The position numbers and the translations under genes are program-made. The notes below the pieces were generated by a model. It saw nothing but the letters and a program-made list of their open reading frames with translations, was not told the DNA's origin and ran no database searches. Source: Anaerolineae bacterium (GTDB lineage Bacteria > Chloroflexota > Anaerolineae > Promineifilales > Promineifilaceae). Taken from it: 64,000 nucleotides of DNA. Positions within the stretch are counted from its first letter, which is position 1, and the number at the start of each line of letters is the position of its first letter. Below, in pieces: positions 1 to 9,422 of this stretch. The stretch spans positions 111,428 to 175,427 of the forward strand of contig JAHDWJ010000013.1 of the NCBI GenBank assembly GCA_023384415.1, in the 5' to 3' direction.

Positions 1-1009
1 GGACCAACGCTCGTTGATAATCCTCATCTACGGGTATCACCGCCGGGGGAAGCGGACGGCCATTAAGCAGACGAGAAATCACCTGGGGGATTTTGTCCAT
101 CTCTTGGCCAAGAAAATGGCCGGGGATGCGCTCACGCAGGGCGGGGATATGGTTAAAGATGCGGCCGCCATAAGCCAAAGGGATACGCCGCGGCCGCAGC
201 ATCTGGGCCATATCCAGCAAATTGGCGGCCGTGCCCAACATCTGGGCCGACATCACCACCAGATCAGGGTGGGTTGTTTCAATGGTACGCTCCATTTGGG
301 CTACCGGCACATTGGCCCCCAGGTAAAGGGCATCCCACCCCTGCCGCCGCAGCAAGAAGGCGATTAGCAATGGGCTGAAGGTGTGATCATCTTCTGGAGC
401 ACACCCTACCAAAATCCGCTCCGGGCGAGTAGGCGGTGGTGAGGCCAAAAGCAACGCTTGTAATCGCTGCAAAGCCAGGGCGGAAGCAAAATGCTCTTGC
501 TGCACCGTGATTTGCCCTCGAAACCACCCTTCCCCAATTTCATGCAGCCCGGTCTGCAAAATAGCAAAACAGACATGCTCTGGTGAGTAAAGGGCAAACG
601 CCTGGTTGAGAATATCCCTGGCTCGTTTCTCATCAAAGGCCATACATGCCTGTACCCACTGCTCCCGGAGTTGGCTCAACACATCACCAGTCAAGGAGAT
701 AGGGGTAAACCGCTCCTCTTCAACCCCACTATCAAAGGTGAGGTGCTCCAGGAGTGGATCTTTCCCTTCAGCTTCTAAAGATTGCCATAAATTGACCGCC
801 CGGCTGATGCTCACTCCTTCATCTTGACGGGCCATGAGCCACTTCAACATCTCAATATCCCGGCGTGAATAGAGGCGATGCCCCCCCTCAGTCCGCTGTG
901 GATCGGGCAGGCCATAACGGCGCTCCCAGGCCCGTAATGTGTCTGGCTTTAGACCAGTCTCACGGATAACTAATTTGAGGTTGAAAGTTGGCTCGTTGCT
1001 TGCGCTCAT
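1..1009 (-). CDS. CarH/LitR-like MerR-family regulator with B12-binding domain (partial)
   Basis: This is an open frame of 336 codons starting at the ATG at 1009 and running off the left edge, so the C-terminus is missing. Residues 9-80 form a MerR winged helix (RAWERRYGLP, then GGHRLYSRRDI). Residues 110-190 are the helical cap of a cobalamin-binding module and carry the W-x9-EH signature of CarH-type photoreceptors (W162, E172, H173). A Rossmann-like B12 domain follows, with a D-x-H motif ending in H209; the usual Gly three residues later is Ser. A GG pair is at 281-282. In the CarH/LitR family, adenosylcobalamin-bound tetramers repress transcription in the dark and light releases them. The ATG is preceded by GGAAAGGAAC. 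Neighbours folE and tspO fit a light-response cluster. The altered DxHxxG motif leaves cobalamin ligation uncertain; a B12-independent homologue is the alternative. Confidence 0.85.
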   Translation of the reverse strand, partial: MSASNEPTFNLKLVIRETGLKPDTLRAWERRYGLPDPQRTEGGHRLYSRRDIEMLKWLMARQDEGVSISRAVNLWQSLEAEGKDPLLEHLTFDSGVEEERFTPISLTGDVLSQLREQWVQACMAFDEKRARDILNQAFALYSPEHVCFAILQTGLHEIGEGWFRGQITVQQEHFASALALQRLQALLLASPPPTRPERILVGCAPEDDHTFSPLLIAFLLRRQGWDALYLGANVPVAQMERTIETTHPDLVVMSAQMLGTAANLLDMAQMLRPRRIPLAYGGRIFNHIPALRERIPGHFLGQEMDKIPQVISRLLNGRPLPPAVIPVDEDYQRALV

Positions 1010-1045
1010 ACTATGTTCCTTTCCTGCAAATGGCTAAATGTTATC

Positions 1046-1092
1046 GCCGTATGATAGCGCATTTGTTTATATTTTGTCCATATTTTTGACAA
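1046..1092 (-). promoter_or_regulatory. Putative promoter and operator of the MerR/CarH-like gene
   Basis: On the minus strand a TGGACA -35 box lies 18 bp before a TATCAT -10 box (1051-1056), about 40 bp ahead of the regulator start. The inverted repeat TTGTC-N9-GACAA (1074-1092) overlaps the -35 box. An operator over the -35 region fits a dark repressor of the CarH type that regulates itself. Binding is inferred from position and symmetry only. Confidence 0.5.
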
Positions 1093-1099
1093 TCTTGTT

Positions 1100-1741
1100 T
1101 TATGACCGGGCGATATGGCGCAGGAAATCTTCCTTCTGGTTCTGGTCAGTGCGGAAGAGGCCGCGCAGGGTGGTGGTGGTCATGGAAGCGTCCGCTTTTT
1201 TGACCCCACGCATCATGCCGCAAAGGTGAGACCCATCAACAACAACGGCGACTCCCTGGGGTTGCAGCAGCTCTTCGATGAAATCGGCAATCTGGGTGGT
1301 CATCCGTTCCTGGACTTGTAAACGGCGGGCAAACATTTCGACAATGCGGGGGATTTTGCTCAGGCCAAGCACTTTGTGGCTGGGGATATAAGCGACATGG
1401 GCTTTACCGAAGAAAGGGAGCATGTGATGTTCACACAGGCTGTAGAATTCAATATCTTTGACGATAACCATTTCGCTGTAATCAACGTCAAACAAAGCCC
1501 CATTGATCAATTTTACCGGGTCGGTGTTATAACCGGCGGTTATCTCGTTATACATCCGGGCGACCCGCTCTGGGGTTTTGAGCAAGCCATCCCGGTCAGG
1601 GTCTTCACCGATAGCGAAGAGAATATCGCGCACGGCGGCTTCGGTGGTGCGCTGACCGATTTCGTTGCCGTTGTTGGCTAAAAGCACGGTGACATCCGGC
1701 ACAACTGGTTGTAGCTGGTCAAGATAGTAACTGGTTGACAT
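1100..1741 (-). CDS. folE: GTP cyclohydrolase I
   Basis: This 213-residue cytoplasmic enzyme converts GTP to 7,8-dihydroneopterin triphosphate, the first step toward tetrahydrofolate and pterin cofactors. The zinc ligands are visible as C103 and H106 in [10 protein letters not shown] and C174 in HLCGMMRGV. The [20 protein letters not shown] and [10 protein letters not shown] stretches are typical of the FolE core. The start ATG at 1741 follows an AAAGGGG ribosome site. Length and motifs match the family over the whole protein. It sits upstream of the B12-type MerR gene on the same strand and downstream of tspO. In such clusters it may supply pterin for photolyase or cryptochrome, which is an inference here. 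A second folate gene, folK, lies far away at 44.2 kb. Confidence 0.97.
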   Translation of the reverse strand: MSTSYYLDQLQPVVPDVTVLLANNGNEIGQRTTEAAVRDILFAIGEDPDRDGLLKTPERVARMYNEITAGYNTDPVKLINGALFDVDYSEMVIVKDIEFYSLCEHHMLPFFGKAHVAYIPSHKVLGLSKIPRIVEMFARRLQVQERMTTQIADFIEELLQPQGVAVVVDGSHLCGMMRGVKKADASMTTTTLRGLFRTDQNQKEDFLRHIARS

Positions 1742-1818
1742 GGTTTACCCCTTTGGAATAAGGATGAATTAGGAATTAAGAATTCGGAAAAGGTCTCACG
1801 CACCAACTCGCAAACTCG

Positions 1819-2589
1819 CTACGGTCTGGCGAAGAGCGGCCGCAGCGGGGTTGGTTGGACCCAGGCGGTGAGGATTAAAAGGGTGACAAGCAAGGCGGCC
1901 GCGGCCGCACCCCCGGCAACCATAGGGAAGGTACTCTGTTTAACGGCAATGCCGGCAAAGGCCCATGCCAACACCCCCAGGTAGACAACATCACGGTGGC
2001 GGAAGCTAATTGCGGCCGCGATCCCCACCCCAACAATAAGCAGCATAACGGTCCAGGCCACTGGGGATATCCCCCAACCACCCCAGTTAGCAAACTCCAG
2101 GTAGGTGGTCACATTGGCGATGGTGGCCACCGTGATCCAGCCCAGGTATAGGCTAAAGGGAGCTGCCAGGAGCCACCGTTCAGTCGGTATAAACTGGGTG
2201 CGGCCAATGCCCAGGCGCAGGTAGATGGCTATCAAACTGATGAGCAGCCCCACCATTACCAATACCGTCAGAGCAAAAAGCTCATAGTGCCAAAGGAAAA
2301 TCCAGGCGGTGTTGGCGACATTGCTCAGGGCAAAGAGCCAGCCAATACGCGCCAGGCGGGGGTTAGCGGCCTGTCCGGGCAAGGCCTGATAAACCACAAA
2401 AGCGGCCAAAGCCAGGTAAATCAATCCCCAGATGGCAAACACATAGTTGGCGGGAACAAATAGCACCGGAAACCGGTTGGAGATTTCCCCCGTCTGTTGG
2501 CCGTTGATAGGCAAAATATTGGCCAGGGCATTGACCGTGACAGTCATGCCGAAGGCAATGAGGTTGATAAAGGGTAAAAATCGCAGCAT
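1819..2589 (-). CDS. tspO: TspO/MBR-family membrane protein (tryptophan-rich sensory protein)
   Basis: This 256-residue hydrophobic protein has about seven membrane helices. The N-terminal part carries the TspO-like pattern NRFPVLFVPANYVFAIWGLI followed by a Trp-rich helix (TAWIFLWHYELFAL). It is longer than the 160-residue classical TspO and belongs to the larger TspO-related type. TspO proteins bind tetrapyrroles or sterols and modulate stress and pigment responses. I place the start at 2589 because GGAGAAA lies 8 bp upstream; an ATG further upstream at 2652 lacks such a site. It is co-oriented with folE and the CarH-like gene, a combination known from light and carotenoid regulons. Confidence 0.85.
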   Translation of the reverse strand: MLRFLPFINLIAFGMTVTVNALANILPINGQQTGEISNRFPVLFVPANYVFAIWGLIYLALAAFVVYQALPGQAANPRLARIGWLFALSNVANTAWIFLWHYELFALTVLVMVGLLISLIAIYLRLGIGRTQFIPTERWLLAAPFSLYLGWITVATIANVTTYLEFANWGGWGISPVAWTVMLLIVGVGIAAAISFRHRDVVYLGVLAWAFAGIAVKQSTFPMVAGGAAAAALLVTLLILTAWVQPTPLRPLFARP

Positions 2590-2837
2590 AGCCGTTTCTC
2601 CAAATAAGGCCATAAAGAGGCAGGGGAGCAAAGTTAGTTTAATTATAAACAATTGTTCGATATTCTGTCAAGTTTTTGCACAGTTTCAGGCCACTCTCAA
2701 CAGGTCACTCGTTTGTTGATTCTCCTACTCCCACATAAAATTCAAGGTCATGCGGCCGCGAATTTGCAACTTTGCACGAGTGACCTCTTTCATAATTCCT
2801 AATTCCTAATTCATCCTTACTCTCACAGGAGTACCCC

Positions 2838-3554
2838 ATGCAGCAGCGTTTACCTCTACCTTTTCGTCTGGCCTTCTTTTTGTTAGTTGGGTTGGCCCTC
2901 ATCTTGTTGACCATCATCATTCGCAACCGCATGGGGCCAAGCAGTGTACCCCCGGCACTGGTGATTATCAATCAGCCAGCCCCCACCCCGGTAGATGTGA
3001 GCAGCGGTGAACTAATTTTGCGGGATGATTTCAGCGGGACACAAGGGGCCTGGGTGTTGAGTCAAACGGGGCAGGCATTTTATGCTGATGGGGTGATGGT
3101 GCTGCATGATCGCCACTTTACGGGCTATGGTTGGGCGCGGCCGCATCTCCGCTTTGCCGATTTTGTCCTGGATGTGGATACCTGGTGGCAAGGGGGTGCA
3201 TTAGGGGGCCGCTATGGGGTGCAGTTCAGCTACCAGGATGAGGCCAACTATTACGCCTTTATGATCAGCAACGATGGCCTGTACAGTATCAGCCGCCAGG
3301 TCAATGGGCAGAGCCAACTGCTGGCCGAAGAATTCACCACCGCCATTCGTCCCGCGGGGCAGATCAACCGGCTGCGGCTAGAAACACACGGACAGATGGC
3401 CCGCTTTTTTATCAATGATGTCTACCTATTGGATATCACCCAGGCGCAAATTGAACGGGGGGATATTGTCCTGGTGGCTCAAAAAGCCACCGGGGCCGAC
3501 TCCTTCCGCGTCGCTTTTGATAATCTAACCATTCACGTTCACCCAAATCGGTAG
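2838..3554 (+). CDS. Membrane-anchored protein with a concanavalin-like (LamG/DUF1080-type) domain
   Basis: This is a 238-residue protein with one N-terminal membrane helix (residues 11-28) and an extracytoplasmic beta-rich domain from about residue 58. The pattern DDFSG...W.....Y.DG at the start of the domain, and the RLRLETHGQMARFFINDVYL strand pair near the end, resemble laminin-G/3-keto-disaccharide-hydrolase folds that bind or act on glycans. No catalytic residues can be assigned. CAGGAG lies 7 bp before the ATG. It stands alone: divergent tspO is upstream and gene debris downstream. I name the fold only and give no function. Confidence 0.7.
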   Translation: MQQRLPLPFRLAFFLLVGLALILLTIIIRNRMGPSSVPPALVIINQPAPTPVDVSSGELILRDDFSGTQGAWVLSQTGQAFYADGVMVLHDRHFTGYGWARPHLRFADFVLDVDTWWQGGALGGRYGVQFSYQDEANYYAFMISNDGLYSISRQVNGQSQLLAEEFTTAIRPAGQINRLRLETHGQMARFFINDVYLLDITQAQIERGDIVLVAQKATGADSFRVAFDNLTIHVHPNR

Positions 3555-3594
3555 ATTGAGACCAGGCTGGAGCAAAATGACATGGTCCAAAGCC

Positions 3595-3711
3595 ACCTTC
3601 TTCAGCGTTACTCCCCGCTCCTTACCCAACCCGACCTTGACCCTGGGGCTGGGGTTGGTAACGTTGGAGGCAATTAAGGGGGAAAAGTGGGTGATGCAGT
3701 GGCGTGGCTAG
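3595..3711 (+). pseudogene. Tail fragment of a lost P-type ATPase paralogue
   Basis: These 38 codons and a TAG stop match the last residues of the ATPase at 6.6-9.4 kb. The fragment has TFF-S-VTP-R-SLP then [17 protein letters not shown]; the intact gene has [11 protein letters not shown] then [20 protein letters not shown] similarity continues about 40 bp past both stops (3712-3752 against 9366-9405). The rest of the paralogue is absent, so this is a 3' remnant left by a deletion. Confidence 0.8.
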
Positions 3712-3736
3712 AAGGTGTATTGTTTAACTTGTCTGG

Positions 3737-4402
3737 TTACTGCCCTGTGAAGCAGTTAGGGGGTGATTGGCACGGTTCGTACCAAATGAGGAGTCGGGCG
3801 GAAAATTGACCATTGGGATCCCCCCGTTCATAAGCCATAACGCGACGATAATACGGTTGGGGTGTATTAGCAGGTAAATTAGCAAACGGTTGCGGCCGCG
3901 CCAGCAAAACAATATCCGAAACACCCGGATTCCACGTATTCATCGCGACAACCTCTTGCACTATATTTCTTAAATCTGGACTGTAACGTACCCCAGGAGG
4001 GGTATTAGGTGGGTTATACCATACATCACTGGCCGGAATAGCCTAATCAGCAAAGCTATAGGTTAAAGGCCGTGAATGGGGTGGGTTAATCGTGCTAAAA
4101 GGCAAGGGATAGGTAGAAAATTCACCGAAAAAGCGCATTGCCAGTGGATTACTATAAGTGCCATCAATCCTAAACTCAAGATGTGCTGCTAAAATCACCG
4201 CATCCACTGGTAATGGGACATTCTCAAACCGAAACCCGCTAACCATTGGCTGCCTGTTTGGGCAATGACCAAAATATATCTCATTGTGTGTAGGAGCGAC
4301 AATTTGATGACAGTCACCAAAATCCCCTCTGGGGCTGGCATCATTAGCCCCATCAATAATGGTAAGGATTGGGTTAGGTATATTAGCGGGAACAAAAGCC
4401 AA
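3737..4402 (-). pseudogene. Broken secreted-protein gene with in-frame TAG and lost 5' end
   Basis: Two open stretches (4402-4043 and 4042-3737) lie in the same frame and are separated by a single TAG at about 4043. Read through, they give one continuous protein of about 220 residues. The first half holds VPLPVDAVILAAHLEFRIDG, which resembles repeat domains of secreted adhesin-like proteins where strands are followed by F-x-GE motifs. No plausible start or signal peptide exists, because the sequence above 4402 changes into an opposite-strand TolB-like fragment. It looks like a nonsense-mutated, 5'-truncated relic. Stop-codon readthrough seems unlikely given the missing start. Confidence 0.65.
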
Positions 4403-4403
4403 C

Positions 4404-4745
4404 GCATCAGCAGCTGATGCCGGTCATGGGTATCCCCCTATATGGCATCCCGATGGACAAACCATCACCTACGTTCATCGAGAAAATCCTGATGATCTCC
4501 GCGCCAATAATTGGCCGGGAGCTTTACATAGCAACCTATATCAGATTCATCTTCCCCAGGGAGACATTACACCGCTAACCCAATTCAACCAGAAATGGGT
4601 TTACGATCCAGTCTGGTCTCCCGATGGGACATGGCTGGTCTTTACCGCCGATGACACCGTTTGGCTGCTGGCTCCTGGCCAGTCAACCCAACCGATTCCT
4701 TACCCCGGTATCACCCGCCGCCCCGCCTGGCTGACCACCGATTAA
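4404..4745 (+). pseudogene. 5'-truncated TolB/WD40-like propeller fragment
   Basis: This open stretch encodes two TolB-like blades (PPIWHPDGQTITYVH and DPVWSPDGTWLVFT), ending after a third partial blade at a TAA. It begins abruptly at the junction with the opposite-strand fragment, near the imperfect palindrome GCATCAGCAGCTGATGC (4405-4421). No signal peptide or start is present. The intact gene that follows at 4801 has a similar fold. The fragment is probably the 3' end of a related lipoprotein gene whose 5' part was deleted together with the neighbouring gene's 5' end. Confidence 0.65.
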
Positions 4746-4800
4746 GCACTCTGACGCAAGGTACAGTTCACCCCTAACGGCTCACTAACGGAGATGCTCT

Positions 4801-6198
4801 ATGAAACAATCATTATTCCTGTTACTTGCCTTATTTCTGGCAGCCTGTACAGCAAGGGAAACAACTATAAACATTCCATCCACCCCCGAGACGGCTACTC
4901 TTGCCCTGGCAACAACCGCTGTCCCGCTGGTGGAAATCACTGCCATAGCCCAACCTATCCAAATAACACCCACCCCTATACCAACTTCTGCCCCCACAGA
5001 AACGCCACAGCTTACCCCAACCCCCATCCCCCCACCAACAGGTCACATTTATTTTTTATGGGATCCGGAACCATTACCAATCACGGGGTTCGGTAATCCA
5101 GTGCAAAATCTATATCAAGCAACTTATGATAAAGTTTCTGGCATGTGGAATATTGAAACAGTCATAGAAAATCTAATAGGTTGGCCTGCCTCTATTTTAT
5201 CGCCAAGTAAGAGTATGGTTGCTTTAACTCCCCTGGAAGATAGAAACAAAGATGGGTTTGTAAGTCAAGAGGGTTATAACAGAGGTTTTGATGCTCCAAA
5301 CCTGTATGCCTTTGATTTAATCAGCAAGGTTCTAAATCCTGTGACAACTAATTTCCCTGAAATAAACGAACATCAAATTCATTGGCTAATTGATAATCAA
5401 ACTATCATGATTGTTTCAGCATATACAATCTCACTTACATCCCTGACTCACCAAAATACACAACAAGTTGGCCCTACCTTTTCATCGCACATTATTTGGG
5501 CTGATCTTTCGCCAAGTACCCAAACTGTTGTTGTGAATACGAGTTCAGATGGAATTTTTTTCTTAGACATTGCTACAGGTATGATAATACTTAACCTGGA
5601 ACAAATAGGGGGCAATGGAGTGTATGGAGGTTGGGCACCAAATGGTAAGTGGGTTGCTCTAAAATACCCATCTGCTCATGAGTTTCTTTTTATAAATAGT
5701 GAAACATTGGCTGTAGAATCTATCTTTTTAGAGGGTCTGATTAACCAATTAGTCTGGAACCCTATTGATGCTGTTCTATTGTTACATGAATACACAGAGG
5801 TCAGATCAAGGATACTACTGTTTGATCCAGAACTGTCTGTGTTTGAACTGGTTTCTGAATTACCCACTGATGTTACAGTAGATTATTTAGGTTGGTCGCC
5901 TGATGGTGAGACAATCACATATCTCTTTAAAAAAGGAAAAGTTGCTAGTTTATATTCATTAGCGAGAGAGGCGGAAATTGCTCAAAAGATTTGGCAAAGT
6001 GAGGATGTAGGCAGATTTAATTTCTCTGGTTGGTCCCCTGATTATCAATGGATACTTATATTTTCAGGCCAACAGGACATGTATACACATGATGAACATG
6101 CCACCATTGAAGTTGTACATAAAGATGGCAGGGCTACTTATGAACTTTACGAAACCACAGGATTTCATGATCCATATGGCTTTTTCTGGTTGCCATGA
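4801..6198 (+). CDS. TolB-like beta-propeller lipoprotein
   Basis: This 465-residue protein has a signal peptide ending in a lipobox (LFLAAC, Cys16 region), a Thr/Pro-rich spacer (residues 20-80), then repeated propeller blades. The blades show the WSPDG-type signature of TolB/WD40-like proteins: LGWSPDGETITYLF near residue 365, and GWAPNGKW and GWSPDYQW elsewhere. It is predicted to be anchored outside the cytoplasmic membrane. GGAGAT precedes the ATG at the usual distance. The gene is clearly more AT-rich than its neighbours and contains no GCGGCCGC octamer, which hints at a different origin or relaxed selection. Substrate or partner is unknown. Confidence 0.8.
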   Translation: MKQSLFLLLALFLAACTARETTINIPSTPETATLALATTAVPLVEITAIAQPIQITPTPIPTSAPTETPQLTPTPIPPPTGHIYFLWDPEPLPITGFGNPVQNLYQATYDKVSGMWNIETVIENLIGWPASILSPSKSMVALTPLEDRNKDGFVSQEGYNRGFDAPNLYAFDLISKVLNPVTTNFPEINEHQIHWLIDNQTIMIVSAYTISLTSLTHQNTQQVGPTFSSHIIWADLSPSTQTVVVNTSSDGIFFLDIATGMIILNLEQIGGNGVYGGWAPNGKWVALKYPSAHEFLFINSETLAVESIFLEGLINQLVWNPIDAVLLLHEYTEVRSRILLFDPELSVFELVSELPTDVTVDYLGWSPDGETITYLFKKGKVASLYSLAREAEIAQKIWQSEDVGRFNFSGWSPDYQWILIFSGQQDMYTHDEHATIEVVHKDGRATYELYETTGFHDPYGFFWLP

Positions 6199-6260
6199 TT
6201 GAGAAAAAATCAAAATCATACTATTGTTTCCCACGCGTTTCCTGTAATTGGGATGTCTAA

Positions 6261-6445
6261 CTAGGGCGATTGCATACTCGGTTTCATCGGCTTAACACAA
6301 AGCGTTGAAATGCCTTGCTGATAACGAAAACACGTTAAAACGTATTAACGGAACGGTTTTAAGTGCGCTTGAACGCACTTTTCTATCAGATGTGGATTTC
6401 AATCCATGTCCTGGGCGGCAAAAATTTAGTATGCAATCGCCCTAG
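6261..6445. mobile_element. Miniature IS5-like element (about 177 bp, CTAG flanks)
   Basis: The stretches 6261-6278 (CTAGGGCGATTGCATACT) and 6428-6445 are perfect inverted complements. CTAG at both ends can be read as a 4-bp target duplication around 14-bp terminal repeats, as in IS5-group elements that target YTAR. The 177 bp between them hold no transposase. They contain a small hairpin (6361-6380, AAGTGCG stem) followed by TTTT. I read it as a non-autonomous MITE. It occupies the middle of the 347-bp gap 6199-6545, whose remainder shows nothing recognisable. Confidence 0.7.
6361..6382 (+). terminator. Terminator-like hairpin inside the MITE
   Basis: AAGTGCG-CTTGAA-CGCACTT forms a 7-bp stem with a 6-nt loop and ends in four T. 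It lies downstream of the lipoprotein gene and could stop its transcript. The short U-run makes this weak. Confidence 0.4.
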
Positions 6446-6602
6446 GTGTGGGGGCACATCTGGCCATCCTTATTTCACCTGTGGTTAGGAGAAAATTCAT
6501 TATTTCTTAAATAATCGCGACTAGAAGTAAACGAACCCCATTCCCTTGTCCTTAAAACAGGTTACAATTCAGATAATTATTCATCCCCACCCCCTGAGCA
6601 TT

Positions 6603-9365
6603 ATGATCCATCTCCCCATCTCCCCCACCGAATGGCATCGTTTAACCGTCGCGGCCGCACTCCAGCAGTTGGCCGTTGACCCAGAGAGTGGCCTCTCCCC
6701 CGAAGAAGTCAAACAGCGGCAAGCCCAATTTGGCCCCAATGAGTTAGAAGAAAAAGGGGGCAAACCGGCCTGGCGCATCCTCTGGGAGCAGATCAGCAGC
6801 ACAATGGTACTGATTTTGATCGCGGCCGCTATCATCTCCGGCTTCCTGGGCAAAGTGACTGAAACGGCGGCCATCGCCGCCATCGTCGTCTTGTTCGCCC
6901 TGCTTGGCTTCTTTCAAGAATACCGGGCTGAACAGGCCATGGCCGCCCTGAAAAAATTAGCCACCCCCATCGTGCGTGCCCGGCGGGGGGGGCAAGTTGT
7001 TGAGGTTTCCGCCCGTGACCTGGTGCCGGGGGATATCATCTTGCTGGAAGCAGGCAGTGCCGTGCCCGCCGATATTCGCCTCATTGAGGCAGTCAACTTA
7101 CGCCTGCAAGAAGCGGCCCTCACCGGTGAATCAGAGCCGGTAGATAAACAGATTGAGCCTATTGCGCGGGACAACACCCCCCTGGGCGACCGGCGCAACA
7201 TGGGGTACATGGGCACCGCCGCCACCTATGGGCGCGGGGTCGCCGTCGTTGTTGAGACAGGCATGAAAACGGAGTTGGGCAAAATCGCTACCCTCATCCA
7301 GGATGTCAGCGAAGGAATGACCCCGCTGCAAAAAAATCTGGACAGGGTGGGCAAACAGTTGGCCATCGGCGGGATTGCTGTGGCGGCCTTTATCTTTGTT
7401 CTGGGGTTGGGACGGGGGGAGAGTATCAGCGATATGTTCCTGATCGCCGTCAGTGTGGCCGTGGCCGTGGTACCGGAAGGGCTGCCCGCCGTCGTCACCG
7501 TCACCCTGGCCCTGGGGGCCCAACGAATGCTGCGCCGCCGTGCCCTCATCCGTAAGCTGCCCGCTGTCGAGACCCTGGGATCAGTCACGGTAATCTGCTC
7601 AGACAAGACGGGTACGCTGACAGTCAACCGGATGACGGTAACGGTGGTGGATGTGGCGGGTCATTATTTGGAACTGCAAGGCACCGGCCATCACCCCGTG
7701 CCCGCCTTACGCACCGCTGAAAGTGACCCAGACCTGTTCCGTAACCAACCCCAGGCGATTAATTTGACTCTGGCTGGGGGGGCTATGTGCAATGATGCCT
7801 CGCTCCAGCCGGACCGGGAAACGGGGCGGTATCAGGCGGTGGGAGACCCAACCGAAGGGGCGCTGCTGGTCGCGGCCGCGCAAGCTGGTCTCCCCAAATC
7901 GGAACTGCGCCAGGCAGCCCCCCGCGTCGCCGAATGGCCGTTTGATTCAGACCGCAAACGGATGAGTACCGTTCACCAACTACCGGCCGATGCCGCCCAA
8001 TTGCCGGTGACCCTCCAGGCGTTACACACCAATGCCCCCCCCTATATCGCCATCACCAAAGGGTCTACTGATGGGCTGTTGGCTTTGTGTACACGGGTTT
8101 GGGTGGTAGATGGGCCGGTACCGCTGGATGAGGAATGGCGCGGCCGCATCCAGGCCGCCAACGATCAAATGGCCCAAAATGGGATGCGTGTCCTGGGGGT
8201 AGCCGTGCAGCCCCTGGCCGCCATCCCCACCAATATCGAAGCCGAATTGGAACAAAATTTAACCTTCGTGGGCATGGTTGGCATGATCGATCCCCCTCGC
8301 CCGGAAGTCAAAAACGCGGTGCAAACGGCCAAAACGGCCGGCATTCGCCCCATCATGATCACCGGCGACCACCCCTTAACCGCCCGCTTTATCGCCTATG
8401 ACCTGGGCATTACCGAAAATGGGCGGGTGAAAACAGGGCAGGATTTGAGCCGCATGACCGCGGAAGAATTAGATGCAGCCGTGCGTGATGTCTCCGTCTT
8501 TGCCCGCGTCTCCCCAGAACATAAGCTCCGCATCGTGGAAGCACTCCAGCGGCAAGGGGAAATCGCGGCCATGACCGGCGATGGGGTGAACGATTCCCCG
8601 GCTCTCAAAAAAGCGGATATTGGTATTGCTATGGGGATCACCGGCACCGATGTTTCTAAAGAGGCATCTAAAATGGTGCTGCTAGATGACAATTTCGCCA
8701 CCATCGTGGCCGCCATCGAAGAGGGACGAGTCATCTATGATAACATCCGCCGCTTCGTTAAATTTTCTATTGCCGGCAATATCGGCAAGGTATTGGTGAT
8801 GCTGGTGGCCCCATTCCTGGGCATGACGGTGGCCCTGCTGCCCTTGCAGCTGCTCTGGCTTAACCTGATGACGGATGGGTTGTTAGGGTTGGGGCTGGGG
8901 GTGGAAGCGGCCGAACCAGGCACGATGAAGAAGCGGCCGCGTGACCCCAAAGCCAGCTTATTCAGTGAGGGGATGGGCTTCCATGTCCTGTGGGTTGGTA
9001 TCTTGATCGGCCTGGTCGCCCTGGGGTTAGGATACTCCTATTACGACCCGGCCAACCCCGCCGACACCACCTGGCAGACGATGATGTTCTCGGTATTGGC
9101 CTTTTTGCAGATTGGACAGGCATTGGCCTCTCGCTCCACTCAGGCGTCTCTATTCCAACTGGGGCTGCGCTCCAACCCGGTCATATTAGGGCTGGCGGGG
9201 CTGGTATTGGCGTTGCAACTGCTGGTCATCTACCTGCCCGGTTTAGATACCTTTTTTGGCATCACCCCCCTCTCCCTGCCTGACCTGCTCCTGGCCCTGG
9301 GGCTGGGGTTAGTGACCCTGGTAGCCATTGAGACGGAAAAATGGTTCCTGCGGCGGCGTGGCTAG
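6603..9365 (+). CDS. Cation-transporting P-type ATPase, Ca2+ (type II) class
   Basis: This 920-residue membrane pump follows the type II plan: N-terminal cation-ATPase domain, M1-M2, actuator domain with TGES near residue 174, M3-M4 with [17 protein letters not shown] near 294, and phosphorylation motif CSDKTGTLT with Asp near 333. The nucleotide domain ends at [11 protein letters not shown] near 658, and M5-M10 follow. The PEGL motif in M4 is typical of SERCA/PMR1-like calcium pumps; manganese or other cations are possible. I start at the ATG at 6603 because the conserved domain begins directly after it. A TTG at 6546 would add 19 atypical residues. Neither start has a strong ribosome site. 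A tail fragment of a second copy lies at 3.6 kb. Confidence 0.92.
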   Translation: MIHLPISPTEWHRLTVAAALQQLAVDPESGLSPEEVKQRQAQFGPNELEEKGGKPAWRILWEQISSTMVLILIAAAIISGFLGKVTETAAIAAIVVLFALLGFFQEYRAEQAMAALKKLATPIVRARRGGQVVEVSARDLVPGDIILLEAGSAVPADIRLIEAVNLRLQEAALTGESEPVDKQIEPIARDNTPLGDRRNMGYMGTAATYGRGVAVVVETGMKTELGKIATLIQDVSEGMTPLQKNLDRVGKQLAIGGIAVAAFIFVLGLGRGESISDMFLIAVSVAVAVVPEGLPAVVTVTLALGAQRMLRRRALIRKLPAVETLGSVTVICSDKTGTLTVNRMTVTVVDVAGHYLELQGTGHHPVPALRTAESDPDLFRNQPQAINLTLAGGAMCNDASLQPDRETGRYQAVGDPTEGALLVAAAQAGLPKSELRQAAPRVAEWPFDSDRKRMSTVHQLPADAAQLPVTLQALHTNAPPYIAITKGSTDGLLALCTRVWVVDGPVPLDEEWRGRIQAANDQMAQNGMRVLGVAVQPLAAIPTNIEAELEQNLTFVGMVGMIDPPRPEVKNAVQTAKTAGIRPIMITGDHPLTARFIAYDLGITENGRVKTGQDLSRMTAEELDAAVRDVSVFARVSPEHKLRIVEALQRQGEIAAMTGDGVNDSPALKKADIGIAMGITGTDVSKEASKMVLLDDNFATIVAAIEEGRVIYDNIRRFVKFSIAGNIGKVLVMLVAPFLGMTVALLPLQLLWLNLMTDGLLGLGLGVEAAEPGTMKKRPRDPKASLFSEGMGFHVLWVGILIGLVALGLGYSYYDPANPADTTWQTMMFSVLAFLQIGQALASRSTQASLFQLGLRSNPVILGLAGLVLALQLLVIYLPGLDTFFGITPLSLPDLLLALGLGLVTLVAIETEKWFLRRRG

Positions 9366-9422
9366 TGGGTGTATTTTTGACTTTTCTGGTTACGGCCCTG
9401 TCTTTTCGGCCAAAAGGGAATA

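Noticed and set aside
2705-2971. Small minus-strand open frame between tspO and the LamG-like gene
   Set aside because: It overlaps the start of a better supported plus-strand gene and has basic low-complexity sequence with no homology signal.
4043-4045. Programmed stop-codon readthrough (TAG) in the 3737-4402 gene
   Set aside because: The gene also lacks its 5' end, so simple decay is more likely than recoding.
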